Position numbers and translations under genes: made by a program. The notes beneath the pieces are model-generated. The model saw only the letters and a program-made list of their open reading frames with translations. It was not told the origin of the DNA and ran no database searches. Shown here piece after piece: positions 8,841 to 18,836 of a stretch of 64,000 nucleotides of DNA. This stretch comes from Eledone cirrhosa (taxonomy: Eukaryota > Mollusca > Cephalopoda > Octopoda > Eledonidae): contig OZ024743.1 of assembly GCA_964016885.1 (NCBI GenBank), forward strand, positions 182,324,702 to 182,388,701, in the 5' to 3' direction. How positions within the stretch are numbered: position 1 is the stretch's first letter; each line of letters starts with the position of its first letter.

Positions 8841-9590
8841 TTGTATGACAACGGCGTAAAAGTTGAGAGGAGGGTTAATGAAATTCTTACGACAGACACC
8901 ACCACAAACAACGTGAACAAAGACAACACTGAGAACACGAATTTTGAAAACATTACCACACCAACTACAAGAACAGCGTCAACCAAAATGCGGACAACAG
9001 AAAAAAATGACAACAAATGCAACAGCGATATTAACACCACTAACAAGAAAATAAACAACGACAACACCAACAGCAACAATACAAATTGCACCGAAAACAA
9101 CAACAACGGTGGCACCAAAAACACAACCAACTACAGCAGTGATAACAATAACAACACCAACAACACCGTTTGTAGCAACAGCAACAGCACCAACAACAGC
9201 ACCAACAACAAGACCAGTAGCGGCAGCAATAATGGTGCTGCTGAAAAAGGGCCCACTTCTTTCACAGGTGTGGCTCGAAAAATAGAGACAGTGCTAGTCA
9301 CGGAGGAGGAGATGGCAGTCGCAAGGGCCATGGTATCGAGAAACGACAATAGAGTTTCCCTGAAACCTCCACCCGATTTCTTCAAAGACCAGCAGCTGCG
9401 CACGGTGACTTACCGCACCGTAAGCAAGATGTCACATCGGGTGGAGAGAGCCACAGAGGCTCAAATCCAAAAGGCCTTGGGGTGCGTCCGGGCGCTCAAA
9501 ACCCACATCACCCGAGGCAAAAAGTACGCCACAGTAGATGTACTTTTCGCCACCCCCAAGAAGCGAAGTCTCACTCTTTGGAAACCCTAA
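8841..9590 (+). pseudogene. LINE ORF1, N-terminal part with Asn/Thr-rich low-complexity region
   Basis: A 249-codon open stretch. Residues of about 17-130 are almost only N, T, S, D, K and G (runs such as NNNNTNNT and NSNSTNNST), written mostly with AAC/ACC/AAT codons. From about residue 135 a normal-composition region begins (GPTSFTGVARKIETVLVTEE), continuing to RGKKYATVDVLFATPKKRS. A TAA closes the frame at 9588-9590, but recognisable gag-like sequence continues after it in other frames up to 10,796, so this is the front of a broken ORF1. Gag-like ORF1 proteins bind element RNA. The low-complexity N-terminus resembles a prion-like or condensate-forming segment, which is an inference from composition only. 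The GTG/ATG start is uncertain. Confidence 0.7.
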
Positions 9591-10514
9591 AGAGTGAGGA
9601 GATAGTCTTGGTGCCCTCCTAGTGCGGGCAGAAAATTGTGAGGGTCAAAGTGACCCAGGTCCCGCCCGATGTGCCCATACCTTGGCTGGCCGCATCTGTA
9701 CTGGCTGGAATCGAGGAGAAGACCACCATACTGCAAATACAGAGAATGGAAAGATAGAACTGGTCAGAAATAGGCATGCAAATGCTAATACAGACTGATC
9801 AGGAGTGCATCAAGGCCATCCCAGACATCATAGACCTCGAAGAAGGGCTCCAACTCCCTATAAGTATGGAAGGAAGGCACCCATAGTGCTATCTCTGTGG
9901 GCAGAAGTGTCACCTCAAGGCTTTCTTCCCGCAGAAGACAGCCAAGAAGAGGCCCCCCCCCTCCTTCCGACGCCTGATCCGCTACTACCAAGAGCAGAGC
10001 AGGCAACAGAAGCAGAAGACCCTTCCATGGTGAGTAGGAGGGCAATGTCCATGGCACCCATACCAAGGCCATGGACAACTAAAGCAGCGGCAGCAGTGGC
10101 GGCAACACCAACAGTCGCAGTAGCCACACCGGCGGCAAAATTGCCGGAGTGGGCTCCACTACCACCACCAACAGCAGTGGAGTTCATACACCTCCCAGAC
10201 GCCACGGAATCCGACATGGAGTATGAGGTGGGAGGGAAGTGGCAAATGGTCTGCCACAAAAAACAAAAGAGGAAAAACCCCTTAGCTTCACCCTCCAAAA
10301 GTGAAGGCAGAGAAAGAGGGGTAAAGGCTGCAAGGAGACTTGCAGCAACACCACCACCATCACCACCACAAGCATCACCACCAACAACAACCACACCACC
10401 ACCAGCATCACCAAAAACATCAACATCGCAAACACAACAAAACACACACACCCAACAGCAACAAGAAAATGGCAACAAAATCACCCCTCCCGCCAAAAGT
10501 ACACAGCCATAAAC
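9591..10514 (+). pseudogene. LINE ORF1, middle part with damaged CCHC zinc knuckle
   Basis: After the stop at 9590 one frame reads QVPPDVPIPWLAAS (about 9657-9700), and near 9893-9935 CYLCGQKCHLKAFFP. That is a CX2CX4HX4C knuckle in which the last cysteine codon reads TTC (Phe). Frame changes and stops surround it. From about 9950 to 10,500 the sequence is rich in Pro/Ala/Thr and His/Gln codons (CCA/CAC/ACC repeats near 10,340-10,470), so several frames stay open without carrying a recognisable domain. Confidence 0.65.
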
Positions 10515-10796
10515 ATGGCAAATAAAGAACTCATACAACATATAAAGCAGCACACAGACATCACAGAAAAAAACTACTACACCCCACCAACACCAAGAAC
10601 TCTCCTGACAAACATAAGCATAATTGAAATCAAAATAGAACATTACAAACTATTAAAAGAAAAATTCCCCAATGCAGTTGGAGACTTCAGAGGGTCGGTT
10701 ACCAAGAGGATATACACCGACATCCTCTTGGAAACACCCATGACCAGCCAAAGGGATGGTTCTACTGTCCCTTCACCGCACGATCAAGGTAAGTGA
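10515..10796 (+). pseudogene. LINE ORF1, C-terminal part
   Basis: A 93-codon open stretch reading MANKELIQHIKQHTDITEKN, then LLTNISIIEIKIEHYKLLKE and NAVGDFRGSVTKRIYTDILL, ending at TGA 10,794-10,796. I recognise no domain. It overlaps the possible GTG start of the next reading frame at 10,793, a close ORF1/ORF2 spacing typical of two-ORF LINEs. An ATG that would suit ORF2 lies at 10,829. Confidence 0.55.
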
Positions 10797-10828
10797 TCCT
10801 TTCTCACTTGCCCCATTTCTCATCCAAC

Positions 10829-11853
10829 ATGGTTGTACTTAGAATAGGCAGTATAAATGTACATGGCCTGGGGTCATCTTGGAAGCAGGGTCACCTGCTC
10901 AACGACCTCAGGTCACTAAACATAGATGTGGTGGCCATCAGTGAGACCAGAATCTCCGAAGCACGAGCCTTCGCACTGATCTTCGACGGCTACAGTGTAT
11001 ACGCATCTCCCAGCCGTCCAGGATCAGGGGGAGGAGTGGCAGTGCTTTTTCGGAGAGGCTTGGATCTCGCGATACGGGCCATCTTCCTGAACCCAGACGG
11101 TAAGTCGGTGGTGCTGGACATGACCGGCAGCGAAGGCAATGCTTTCAGGCTAGTAGCCGTCTACGCCCCATCAGGGGCAAGATGGCCAGATTTCTTCAGA
11201 TGTCTAGAGACCTTTCTTGGAACCTCCCGCTCTTTAGTGTAAGTGGGTGACTGGAACGGTATCTTAGATGCATGGTGGGATTAAGCCTCAACAACCTGCT
11301 CAGACGTTTTGAACTGTTTGACAGGTATAGACTGGATTATCTGAATCTGCCAATGTGGATGTGGGCAAACCGCATCGGGTCGTCCATATTGTATTTAGAT
11401 AGGGTATTCTGTAGGGAAACAGATAAGGCTAGTGTAGGTTGTCCACAATTTAAAGTAGCCGACTACACGGACCACAAGTTTGTGATCTGTGAAGTTGACT
11501 TAGATAGACTCCATAGGCAAGGGCCCACCTACTGGAAGCTGAACGCGTCGTTCCCGGCGTGCAAAGCTTACAGAGGCCGGATTAGCGAATTAGTTAAGCG
11601 TGCGTTGACGGGTGCGATCGTCAACAACAGGTGGTGGTTTACCCTGAAAAGGGCTATTAGAGTAGAATCGATAAGGTTTAGCAAAGGAGTAGTGATAGAG
11701 GAAAATAGAGTAGAGGGAGAGTTAGTTAGAAAGCTAGAAGAGGTGTTTAGGACAGGCATCGCAACCGACGTGCTTGCGGCGAGATTGGCACTCGACCAAT
11801 TCTTCAACGCAAAGCAGGAAGGCTTGTTGTCAGAGCTAGAGCACGTGCTCTAA
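10829..11853 (+). pseudogene. LINE ORF2, APE-type endonuclease domain
   Basis: Reads VVLRIGSINVHGLGSSWKQG, with IGSINVHGL as the Asn motif, then DVVAISETRIS (catalytic Glu motif), GSGGGVAVLFR, and VAVYAPSGARWPDFFR. A TAA at 11,240-11,242 comes just before VGDWNGILDA (the GD(W/F)N motif). After a shift of frame it continues with RIGSSILYLDRVF (S..I.Y(L/I)DR) and ADYTDHKFVICEV (the SDH-type catalytic motif). All expected endonuclease motifs are therefore present in order, with one stop and one frameshift. This domain nicks target DNA to prime reverse transcription. The frame then runs on as a linker to 11,853. Confidence 0.85.
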
Positions 11854-13996
11854 GACAAGAGGGGACAAAAGCCGTTCAATGGGCCCAGGTGGTGGAGGCG
11901 CGACGTGGCAACAAGTCCACAATTTGGTCATTGCCTGATCAAAACGGGCACATGTTACTCGAACCCGAGCAGATGTGTGCGGCTTTTCAACAGCAATTTG
12001 CTCAATTATTTGGGAGCAGCGGCGGGCCGGATTGGAGTATGGACTTCGGTGCTGTGAAAAGCCGATAACAGCAGGTGAAATACGGGAAGCGATGTCTGAC
12101 TGCACGAGGGGTAAATCGCCAGGTTTGGATGGTCTACCCTATGAGCTTTCTGCGTATATGCCAGACTTGTTCGGCGACCCCTTGGCAGATGTCTACTGCA
12201 AGTGGAAGCAAAACAGGAGCATTCCCAGTTTTGTGAGCCAGAGAGTGGTGGCGCTGCTGAGAAAAGACCCGAACAAGGGGAACGTTATAGACAACTTCAG
12301 GCCCATAACTCTGTTAAACGCAGAGTTTAAGATTTTGGCCAAGGTGTTAGCAAAGAGATTGGCGCTTATCGTAGGTGATCTGGTGGGAGAGGCGCAGACA
12401 TGGGTCAACCATTGGTACCTGGCTGCGGTTCTCGAGGCGGCCGGCTTCGGGCCCGTTTTTAGGGGCTGGATTGCTGTGATGCACAGCGACATCTGCTCGA
12501 TTGTGAAGGTGAATGATTACCTGTCGCAGCCTTTCAGCATCATGCGCTCGGTCCGCCAGAGTTGCCCCCTCTCATCCCTCTTGTACGTACTGGCCCTAGA
12601 GCCATTACTGCACAAATTGGAGATGATGAGGGGGGTCTCACGACGTCACCGTGGTGGTGTTGAGCACCAAACACGTCCAGATGCTTGGCACCACTCTCAA
12701 GGAATACAAAGCAGTGACAGGAGCAAAGACAAAAAGTCTGTGGGCTTGCAACTCGGCACCTGGAGAGGCAAGTCCATGCTGTCCGACAGCGTCGTGGGGC
12801 ACTGGGCGGAAGGACTGGTTAAATTGCTCAGGGTCTGGTTCGGTCCGGACCTCCAGATGGAGAAAAACTGGAGCAAGGTGACGAGCAGGGTGGCCTCTCT
12901 CACCCAGAAATGGGCCAAGAGGAGGCTGTCTCTGAAAGGTCGGGTGGAGGTTGCGAATGCGTACATAGCATCCGTCATCTGCTACCGCCTGACCATCGTA
13001 CCTTGCCCCCCGCCCAACTCTGACCAAAATGGAGAGCCTTCTCTTCCGCTTTTTGTGAAAGGGATGTGCTTCCATGATCAGACGATCCATTTACTGTCAA
13101 CACCTGTTGCGTGGAGGACTAGGCATGTCGTGGCTGATGATGTGCAAACATGCGCCGAGGCTGCAACATCTCTGGTGCTTCCTTGACGGTGAACAGGTGT
13201 GGTTGCAGTTTGCCAGACACGCTTTTCCCCAGCTCGTCTCCTTGACGGAGCTGCAGTCCTGGATTAAGAAAAGACTGCGGGATAGCACTTGGAAGCTGGA
13301 ATGTCTCCAAGCACTCACCGCCTTCTACCAGCTGGGCACTAGTATCGGTGGAACATCCACTTTGGCGTTCTATAGAGGGCTAGTGGAGGGAAAGAGCGAC
13401 GACGTTCTCGGGGAACCCTGGGCGTCGAAGACGATCAGCTGTTCGCTCTCTTCAGGAAAACTTTCAGACCGGGGCCTATGGACAACTTCCAGAAATCCCT
13501 GGCCTGGCAGTGCTACCGGGGAGCATTGCCAGTTCGGGATAAGCTCTACAGGCATGGAGATGCTGTCAGCCGAGCCTGTCCGGGATGCGCACAGGGTGAC
13601 AAAACCGTCCTGCATGCACTCGTTCAGTGCCCGAGGATTGCTGACTTGTGGAGCTATGTCGAACAGCTGCTGTCGCATCTAGGACGGATCCGGTTATCGA
13701 CTGAGTCCATCGTGCAGATAGCCCCGCCCTCCTCCTTTAAAGAGCAGGAAGGGCAGGCAGTTTTCATCTGCCTGGTGGCCATGGCAAAAGAGATTGTATG
13801 GTGGACAAGGTTGAAAGGGTTGAAGACGGACACTTTCCTCTTCGGCCAATCCCTGATTACCTTTTTCAAGTTTCACTTGAAGAGGAAAATTAGGGTGGAG
13901 AAGCAAGTGCTGTCTTCTAGTAAGTTTGTTGAAAGGTGGGTGAAAGTGGCGAGTCTGGTCCGAGTGAACGGGCCCGCTGTGAGTATGCGCCTGTAG
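11854..13996 (+). pseudogene. LINE ORF2, reverse transcriptase and C-terminal CCHC finger, key motifs lost
   Basis: Conserved blocks in order: TRGKSPGLDGLPYELSA (12,107-12,150), NFRPITLLNAEFKILAKVLA (12,293-12,350), and VRQSCPLSSLLYVLALEPLL (12,553-12,610, motif B with Ser where Gly is usual). Between GEAQTW and HWYLAAVLE (12,388-12,420) the region that should hold motif A with its catalytic Asp is simply absent. At 12,640-12,655 the motif C area is reduced to one Asp followed by VTVVV in a different frame, so the YxDD pair is not intact. Later blocks are well kept: GRVEVANAYIASVICYRLT, DNFQKSLAWQCYRGALPVRD, then CPGCAQGDKTVLHALVQC (CX2CX8HX4C, 13,577-13,630) and DTFLFGQSLITFFKFHLKRK, ending at TAG 13,994-13,996. 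At least three frame changes occur. Confidence 0.85.
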
Positions 13997-14181
13997 ACTG
14001 AGAAATGGGAAAACTGAGAGAGGGCGCTTGCCCTGGTTGTCAGGGTGACCATGGCTTTTTTGTGTGGTTTTTGCCATGAGTAACCCTCGGAGGTTTCCCC
14101 CTTTTTTGTGAATTTTTGTTGTTTGAATTTTTTGGATTTCTAGCCCAATTTTGTTATAACCTGTTTACACGACCAAAGCCC

Positions 14182-14266
14182 ACTTTGTATTGTCCTGTAC
14201 TGTTCTGTGCCGTCTCTAATGTTTTTCTTCATGTCAGCCCTTGTGGCCAATAAAGAAAGCATTACA
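14182..14266 (+). promoter_or_regulatory. LINE 3' end with polyadenylation signal
   Basis: The conserved 3' block 'tgtcctgtactgttctgtgc' to 'cttgtggccaataaagaaag' closely matches 8500-8575 and is also where that copy ends. AATAAA is at 14,248-14,253. Unlike the upstream copy there is no (ATT)n tail. Confidence 0.75.
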
Positions 14267-14269
14267 GTG

Positions 14270-14848
14270 CATACTTTCTTTTCCCTGTCCCATATCATTA
14301 TATCTGGTCTGTTATCTCTGCATTTTATTGGAGTTTTTACTGGAACATTCCACCAGTACTCTTTCATATTATGTATATGTCTTCCACATTGCTGTAGCGC
14401 TTAATGTGTTTATTATCGGGGCTATCTTTTCTACGGAGTGCATTGTACAGTGTTTTGGCCACTACATCATGCCTCACAGGTAGATAGTACCGTGATGACA
14501 TCTTTGGACAGCTGCTTATGACATGGGTGACATCTTTGATGTTAATTCTGCAGAGTTTGCATTTGTCATCACATCTAGGTGTTTTGCCTGCATTCTTATC
14601 TCTTTTGTGAATCAGGTATTTCGTGTTGATTCACTGTTCTTGGATTGCAAAAGCGTTTCCTTCAAAGTGGGAGCCAATATAGCGGTTGTTGGTCCAAGAT
14701 AGACTACTTTCTTTATCTCTATTACTCTCACTCTGGAGCTTCCTAGCAACATATCCATGCATGATTTTTTGCTGATAAGCACACAGTTTTTCATCCATGG
14801 ATTCACTGCGATACTGCTGAGCGACTTACCTGGGTGTGAGTTTTTGAT
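14270..14848 (-). pseudogene. LINE with CCHC finger and restriction-like endonuclease, copy A (central part)
   Basis: The minus strand reads HPGKSLSSIAVNPW (about 14,840), VIEIKKVVYLGPTTA, a frame change near 14,620, then DDKCKLCRINIKDVTHVISS-C (CX2CX9HX4C), KMSSRYYLPVRHDVVAKTLY and YWWNVPVKTPIKCRDNRPDI followed by MIWDREKKVCTV. It is cut at about 14,272 by the 3' end of the long LINE. NRPD..IWD with the following EIS block (present only in copy B) is the PD-(D/E)XK-like core of restriction-like endonucleases that LINEs of the RLE group (R2/Dong/NeSL-like) carry behind a CCHC finger. No RT domain is left. Confidence 0.75.
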
Positions 14849-14947
14849 ATGTATGTATGTATGTATGTCTGTATGTATGTATGTATGTATGTATGTATGT
14901 ATGTATGTATATATATATATGTGTGTGTATGTATATGTATATGTGTG

Positions 14948-14994
<47 letters not shown>

Positions 14995-15051
14995 ATGTAT
15001 GTATATATGTGTATGTATGTATATGTGTATGTATGTGTGTGTGTATGTATG

Positions 15052-15083
<32 letters not shown>
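14849..15083. repeat. Compound (TATG)n/(TA)n microsatellite
   Basis: TATG, TGTATATG and TA runs, with (TA)n at 14,952-14,981. It lies exactly between the 3' end of copy B and the start of copy A of the same LINE family and is best read as the expanded 3' tail of copy B. Confidence 0.9.
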
Positions 15084-15084
<1 letters not shown>

Positions 15085-15558
15085 TTTCTCTTTCTCTTAA
15101 TTTTGAGTATATTTTTTTTGACCGGCCACCTTCCTGGTGGCAAGGTTGTAAAAGAAAAGAAATTGTCATCCCTTGAATCGCAAGAATGTTTTGCATATTT
15201 TGAAGGTGCCAGCTATCGCAGCCATTTGTAGACTATGAATTAGGGAGCTGCGCTTTTTGTCCACAAATCCAAGTTCGGTCATACTTTGGTCCAAGCGGGT
15301 TGGTATATAACCCGTAGCACCAATAATGATGGGTATGAAGCTAAAGTTGTATCTTGGATACTGGATTTGTAAGCTCCTCATCAGTGGTCCGTAGATGTCC
15401 TCCTTCTCCTGTATTTTTCTGACAGCGTTTACATCAAGTGGGCAGCTGATCTCCACAACAGAACACGTTTTCAATGTGTGGTCCCAAACTACAATATCAG
15501 GCCGGTTGTGCTTTAATCTGGTGGCAGTTTTTATTTTCAGGTTCCACCAGTATGTATG
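15085..15558 (-). pseudogene. LINE restriction-like endonuclease end, copy B
   Basis: The minus strand reads WWNLKIKTATRLKHNRPDIV (about 15,550-15,490), VWDHTLKTCSVVEISCPLDV, NAVRKIQEKEDIYGPLMRSL, then YPRYNFSFIPIIIGATGYIP and GTFKICKTFLRFKG, with a stop near 15,166, followed by a short 3' untranslated segment and the TATG-type tail. RPD...WD...VEIS...K is a PD-(D/E)XK arrangement, and the spacing to the PIIIGATG block fits RLE-type LINEs. This copy starts at the very segment (YWWN) with which copy A ends, so the two overlap in family coordinates only over about 35 residues. Confidence 0.8.
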
Positions 15559-15627
15559 TATGTATGTATGTATGTATGTATGTATGTATGTATGTATGTA
15601 TGTATGTATGTATGTATGTATGTATGT
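15550..15627. repeat. (TATG)n microsatellite
   Basis: About nineteen uninterrupted TATG units between LINE copy B and the C2H2-finger LINE end that follows. Confidence 0.95.
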
Positions 15628-15629
15628 AG

Positions 15630-16080
15630 GGCAAAGGAGCTCTTAAGAGTCAATGGCCATCCAAAATCACCGGGAGAGATGACCCCTTAGCCTTTGTCAA
15701 GGCAGAATTCTAGGAGAAGGAAAACTCTGATATAACACCTGCAACCCTGATGGTATCCAATGATGTTGACTTGTTCTTCTTTTTGGTAAATATCATCTTG
15801 GTTAAGAGAGTGGGACTGGCTTTGTGCAATGCCTTTGCTCACTATAAAAGCTTCACGGCACAGGCATTGCTTTATATCTGGAGATCTCTCTGCACTTGTC
15901 GTCACATGGTACCATGGGCCCAACACTATGTGTCAATAATTGTCACAAGTGTAGTCTTTGTGCCAGAGTTTTCAAGTCGCTGGCTGGACTAAAAAGTCAC
16001 ACTCGTTCAGCGCATCAGTAGGGGTTCTCCTACATGGATATAAAGTAGTGGCCGTACTCGAAAACGAGTTGGCAGCCACC
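15630..16080 (+). pseudogene. LINE 3' end with C2H2-type finger, copy 2
   Basis: Homologous by eye to 7060-7530 ('actctgatataacacctgca', 'tatccaatgatgttgacttg'). At about 15,944-16,018 the plus strand reads CHKCSLCARVFKSLAGLKSH-TRSAH, a clear C2H2 finger (CX2CX11HX4H). The sequence after the finger ('ctcgaaaacgagttggcagc') leads straight into (TATG)n. Only this last exon-like finger is readable. The frames upstream are broken. Confidence 0.7.
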
Positions 16081-16257
16081 ATGTCTGTATGTATGTATGT
16101 ATGTATGTATGTATGTATGTATGTATGTATGTATGTATGTATGTATGTATGTATGTATGTATGTATGTATGTCTGTATGTATGTATGTATGTATGTCTGT
16201 ATGTATGTATGTATGTATGTATGTATGTATGTATGTATGTCTGTATGTATGTATGAT
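16081..16257. repeat. (TATG)n microsatellite, tail of LINE end
   Basis: More than forty TATG units with four or five TCTG variants. It starts directly at the end of the LINE fragment. Confidence 0.95.
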
Positions 16258-16418
16258 GTAATGTCAAGGTAGATAACTCTATATTTTAACTATTTTGTAA
16301 TTTTCAATTCATTTTCATGCTTCTCATTATGTCTGTGTATGTGTGTATTATTCTTTATATGTATGTAGAGGGGGGCAGCATGTTTCTATCAATTGAATTA
16401 AAATTTAAAATATTTTAA

Positions 16419-16420
<2 letters not shown>

Positions 16421-16513
<93 letters not shown>
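16421..16513. repeat. (TC)n followed by (TA)n
   Basis: About 60 bases of TC with one TA interruption, then about 33 bases of TA. Confidence 0.95.
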
Positions 16514-16515
<2 letters not shown>

Positions 16516-16519
16516 CATG

Positions 16520-16990
16520 TAAAGTTATGTTGGTGCCACAACATCCAGGCCGAAACAAATGAGATCGTGTAGGTGTCACGACCAAAAAAAAACACACAGT
16601 CCACGCTGTAAATGTGGTTGGTGTTAGGAAGAGCATCTAGCTGTAGAAAACCCGCCAGACAGTCCACGCTGTAATGTGGCCGTGTAGGCAACACGGTAAA
16701 AACCTCCCAGTTCCACACTGTAAATGTGGTTGGTGTTAGGAAGAGCATCTAGCTGTAGAAAACCCGTCAGACAGTCCACGCTGTAATGTGGCCGTGTAGG
16801 CAACACGGTAAAAACCTCCCAGTTCCACACTGTAAATGTGGTTGGTGTTAGGAAGGGCATCCAGCTGTAGAAAACCCACCAGACAGTCCTATGCGAGCAA
16901 GACAACCACTCTTGCCTCAAGTGGGAAAACTCCCGTCTAAACCCATGCAATCGTGGAGCATGGACGTTAAACGATGATGATGATGATGAT
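16520..16990 (-). mobile_element. Octopod-type SINE with internal 112-bp tandem duplication
   Basis: On the plus strand the copy ends with 'acccatgcaatcgtggagca', 'tggacgttaaacg' and a GAT run, so the SINE lies on the minus strand. The block containing 'ggttggtgttaggaag' occurs three times, at 16,616, 16,728 and 16,840, giving an exact 112-bp period. The last two inter-copy segments are almost identical ('cagtccacgctgtaatgtgg', 'acacggtaaaaacctcccag'). Confidence 0.85.
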
Positions 16991-17007
16991 GATATATATA
17001 TATATAT

Positions 17008-17150
17008 AAGTTTATCCCGGGTTCAATCGGGGGTAACCACAGTAAGTAAGGTACTCAATACATAGCAGAGTATTAATATTTAATATAGAAATGGCTTCTA
17101 CAGGACTAGAACTGTTTCATTAAAAAGAAATCCTTTCTATATTAAACTTG
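17008..17150 (+). repeat. Dispersed repeat, copy 1 (inverted partner at 25,197)
   Basis: Contains 'gggttcaatcgggggtaacc', 'agtaaggtactcaatacat' and 'tagaaatggcttctacagg'. The reverse complement of the same series is found at 25,197-25,322. Function unknown; probably a non-autonomous transposable element. Confidence 0.75.
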
Positions 17151-17425
17151 ATATATGTATTTGCATGTTTGATAGAAATTTTAATGTTTCTTTCTTACTT
17201 CTGACTTCCCTGCGTGTGTTTTTATATGTGTGTGTGTCTAGGTCGTCTATCTCCCCCCCAAAACGTATTAAATGAGCGGCGCCAAAACGGCAAAGACAAT
17301 CGTTCCATTCCACTGCCCTTAACCACTGGCTGCACACATACCAGACCCATTGACCATCTTACACAACAAAGCAAGAATATTCAAAATGAAACCTCACATA
17401 CATACAGAAATACATATATTTTATT
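17151..17425. other. No recognised gene
   Basis: Mixed sequence with a short TG run near 17,225. It may belong to the same composite repeat as its neighbours, but I cannot show that from this window. Confidence 0.35.
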
Positions 17426-17429
17426 CACA

Positions 17430-17600
17430 GCTGACGTACCTAGCTTCGCTTGGATAAACAGACGATAAGCCGTCTGTGTAACTATTTGTTGAAACGGCAA
17501 GATCTCAGCCGTCGGGCCCCGACTCTATCTGATATAGTCATACTCTACTATCCTAAGTATCTAGTACTCTGTTCAATAATGGCCTAATTACTTTAAAACT
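17430..17600. repeat. Dispersed repeat with 'ccgtttcaac/gttgaaacgg' core
   Basis: Contains 'gttgaaacggcaagatctca' and 'gccgtcgggccccgactcta', then 'tagtactctgttcaataatg'. Related forms are at 27,302-27,470 ('cgaaacggccggagctcagc', 'cgagtactctactgggttat') and, inverted, at 27,500-27,545 ('gacggctgagctcttgccgt'). A dispersed repeat of unknown class. Confidence 0.65.
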
Positions 17601-18012
17601 GGTTCAATGTTGGTATATAAGGCGGGATGGTCACAGCTGGAATGTATTTGCTTGATTACTGCTGACCACAGACTAAACAAACTGCAACACTGACAGAAGA
17701 ATGCAGTAACTCTGAAGTAACACTTTGTTCAAATCTTGTGGCCAACACAAGACGAAACACAACACATGTGATAAATGGCCTCAGTGGTTATACGACCTAC
17801 TCTAACTAGCAGCCATACAATATCTCTCTGGAATCATATCTCATGGAGCTTCACTCACAGAAGTTGATTCAGCAGCTAGCTTGACAGCCGAAGTAGGTAG
17901 TAGTAACAACTATCACTGCCATTAACAAGAGGAAGGCAACGACAGTCACAGTGACAATAACAACAACAGCAACAACAGCATATATGTGTATACACCATCA
18001 TCATACCAGCAA
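17601..18012. other. Unassigned, possibly part of a long terminal repeat
   Basis: Contains 'ggtatataaggcgggatggt', which has a TATA-box look, and downstream sequence without coding content. With no second copy or protein domain in view I cannot call an LTR. From 17,940 short CAACAG-type runs appear. Confidence 0.25.
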
Positions 18013-18018
18013 TCACCA

Positions 18019-18060
<42 letters not shown>

Positions 18061-18061
18061 A
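18013..18061. repeat. (CTA)n microsatellite
   Basis: About fifteen to sixteen uninterrupted CTA units, with low-complexity (CAACAG)-like sequence before it. Confidence 0.95.
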
Positions 18062-18339
18062 AGTCTTATGCTCAATCCTTATAACAATTGTGTTTGTTTC
18101 AAGCGAGGGAGTCAGGGCCTCTATGCGGTTGCTTGACCTGCTGGAAGCGGCGGCCAAATCTCTTTCAAGTCACACCACACCATCCTGAATTGAAGAAGGA
18201 CTCTTTTATCGACAGCTTCGGGCCCCAGTTTGATGCCAATCCTGTACTAAACAAGGGTGGGTTCCGGGGGGAAATATGTGCTGGGATTGAGTGAACAATT
18301 TGTTCGTGATCGCACGTGACACACATATCGTGAACGCAT
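18062..18339. other. Unassigned repeat-like sequence before a LINE
   Basis: Includes 'caagggtgggttccgggggg' and 'ttgttcgtgatcgcacgtga'. No domain is recognisable. The 5' boundary of the following LINE is uncertain and may lie within this stretch. Confidence 0.3.
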
Positions 18340-18836
18340 CACATACATGTTTTTTGCTCCACGGTCTCTGACACTTCTCGAAACTCTTCAGTTTTGGCTT
18401 CCTCTCTTCAGTGCTTTAGCATCTTTCGGCTCCAATTTTGCACTTCTGTCGAATTTGCTGCTTTGAATGCATGTACGCACACACACACCATCCATCTCGA
18501 CACTTCTTTGTTTCAGTGCATCTCAGGACCTCGGGCTGCTTTTTCAATTTTAGACCTCCTCTCTCCTTCGTCTTAGTGACTCACTGCCCTGAAAAAAAAA
18601 AGTTTTCTCTTTTTTTTCTTTCTCCCCCTTTTTTTTCTTCACTGTTATTGAACATGCTGCTTAGGGTGCCTGGACACACACGGCACTCGTCTCAACACCA
18701 TGTGTACACTCACTCCCAGGCACAGTTTACAATCCTCCATTCTAGCTCGCTCCCAACTTCTTATTCCGTGCGGTCCAGGCATCTCATGTCCTTACCCATA
18801 TGACGGAAGATTTGATTTCCCGCACCCCTGAACACA

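Larger units (their letters stand above)
8595..14266 (+). mobile_element. Nearly full-length, inactive two-ORF LINE (APE-type non-LTR retrotransposon)
   Basis: About 5.7 kb. The order is: 5' untranslated sequence (8595-8840), Asn/Thr-rich ORF1 with zinc knuckle (8841-10796), ORF2 with APE endonuclease, RT and CCHC finger (about 10,793-13,996), and a 3' untranslated region with AATAAA (14,248-14,253) near the end. This organisation, an N-terminal apurinic-type endonuclease and no long terminal repeats, places it in the APE group (I/Jockey/L1-like); I do not assign a clade. Numerous stops and frameshifts, loss of RT motif A and of most of motif C show it is dead. Its 5' end directly follows the (ATT)n tail of another copy, and its 3' end interrupts a minus-strand LINE ORF at 14,270. 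Confidence 0.85.

Noticed and set aside
9785..10643. Overlapping minus-strand ORFs of up to 242 codons
   Set aside because: Shadows of the P/T/H-codon-rich ORF1 region of the plus-strand LINE. No recognisable domain.
14757..15231. Tyr/Val/Cys/Met-rich ORFs (YVCMYVCM) here and at 15,958-16,272
   Set aside because: Readings of (TATG)n microsatellites.
17601..17890. LTR of a retrotransposon
   Set aside because: Only a TATA-like 'ggtatataagg' was seen. No second LTR, primer-binding site or gag-pol sequence was found in the window.
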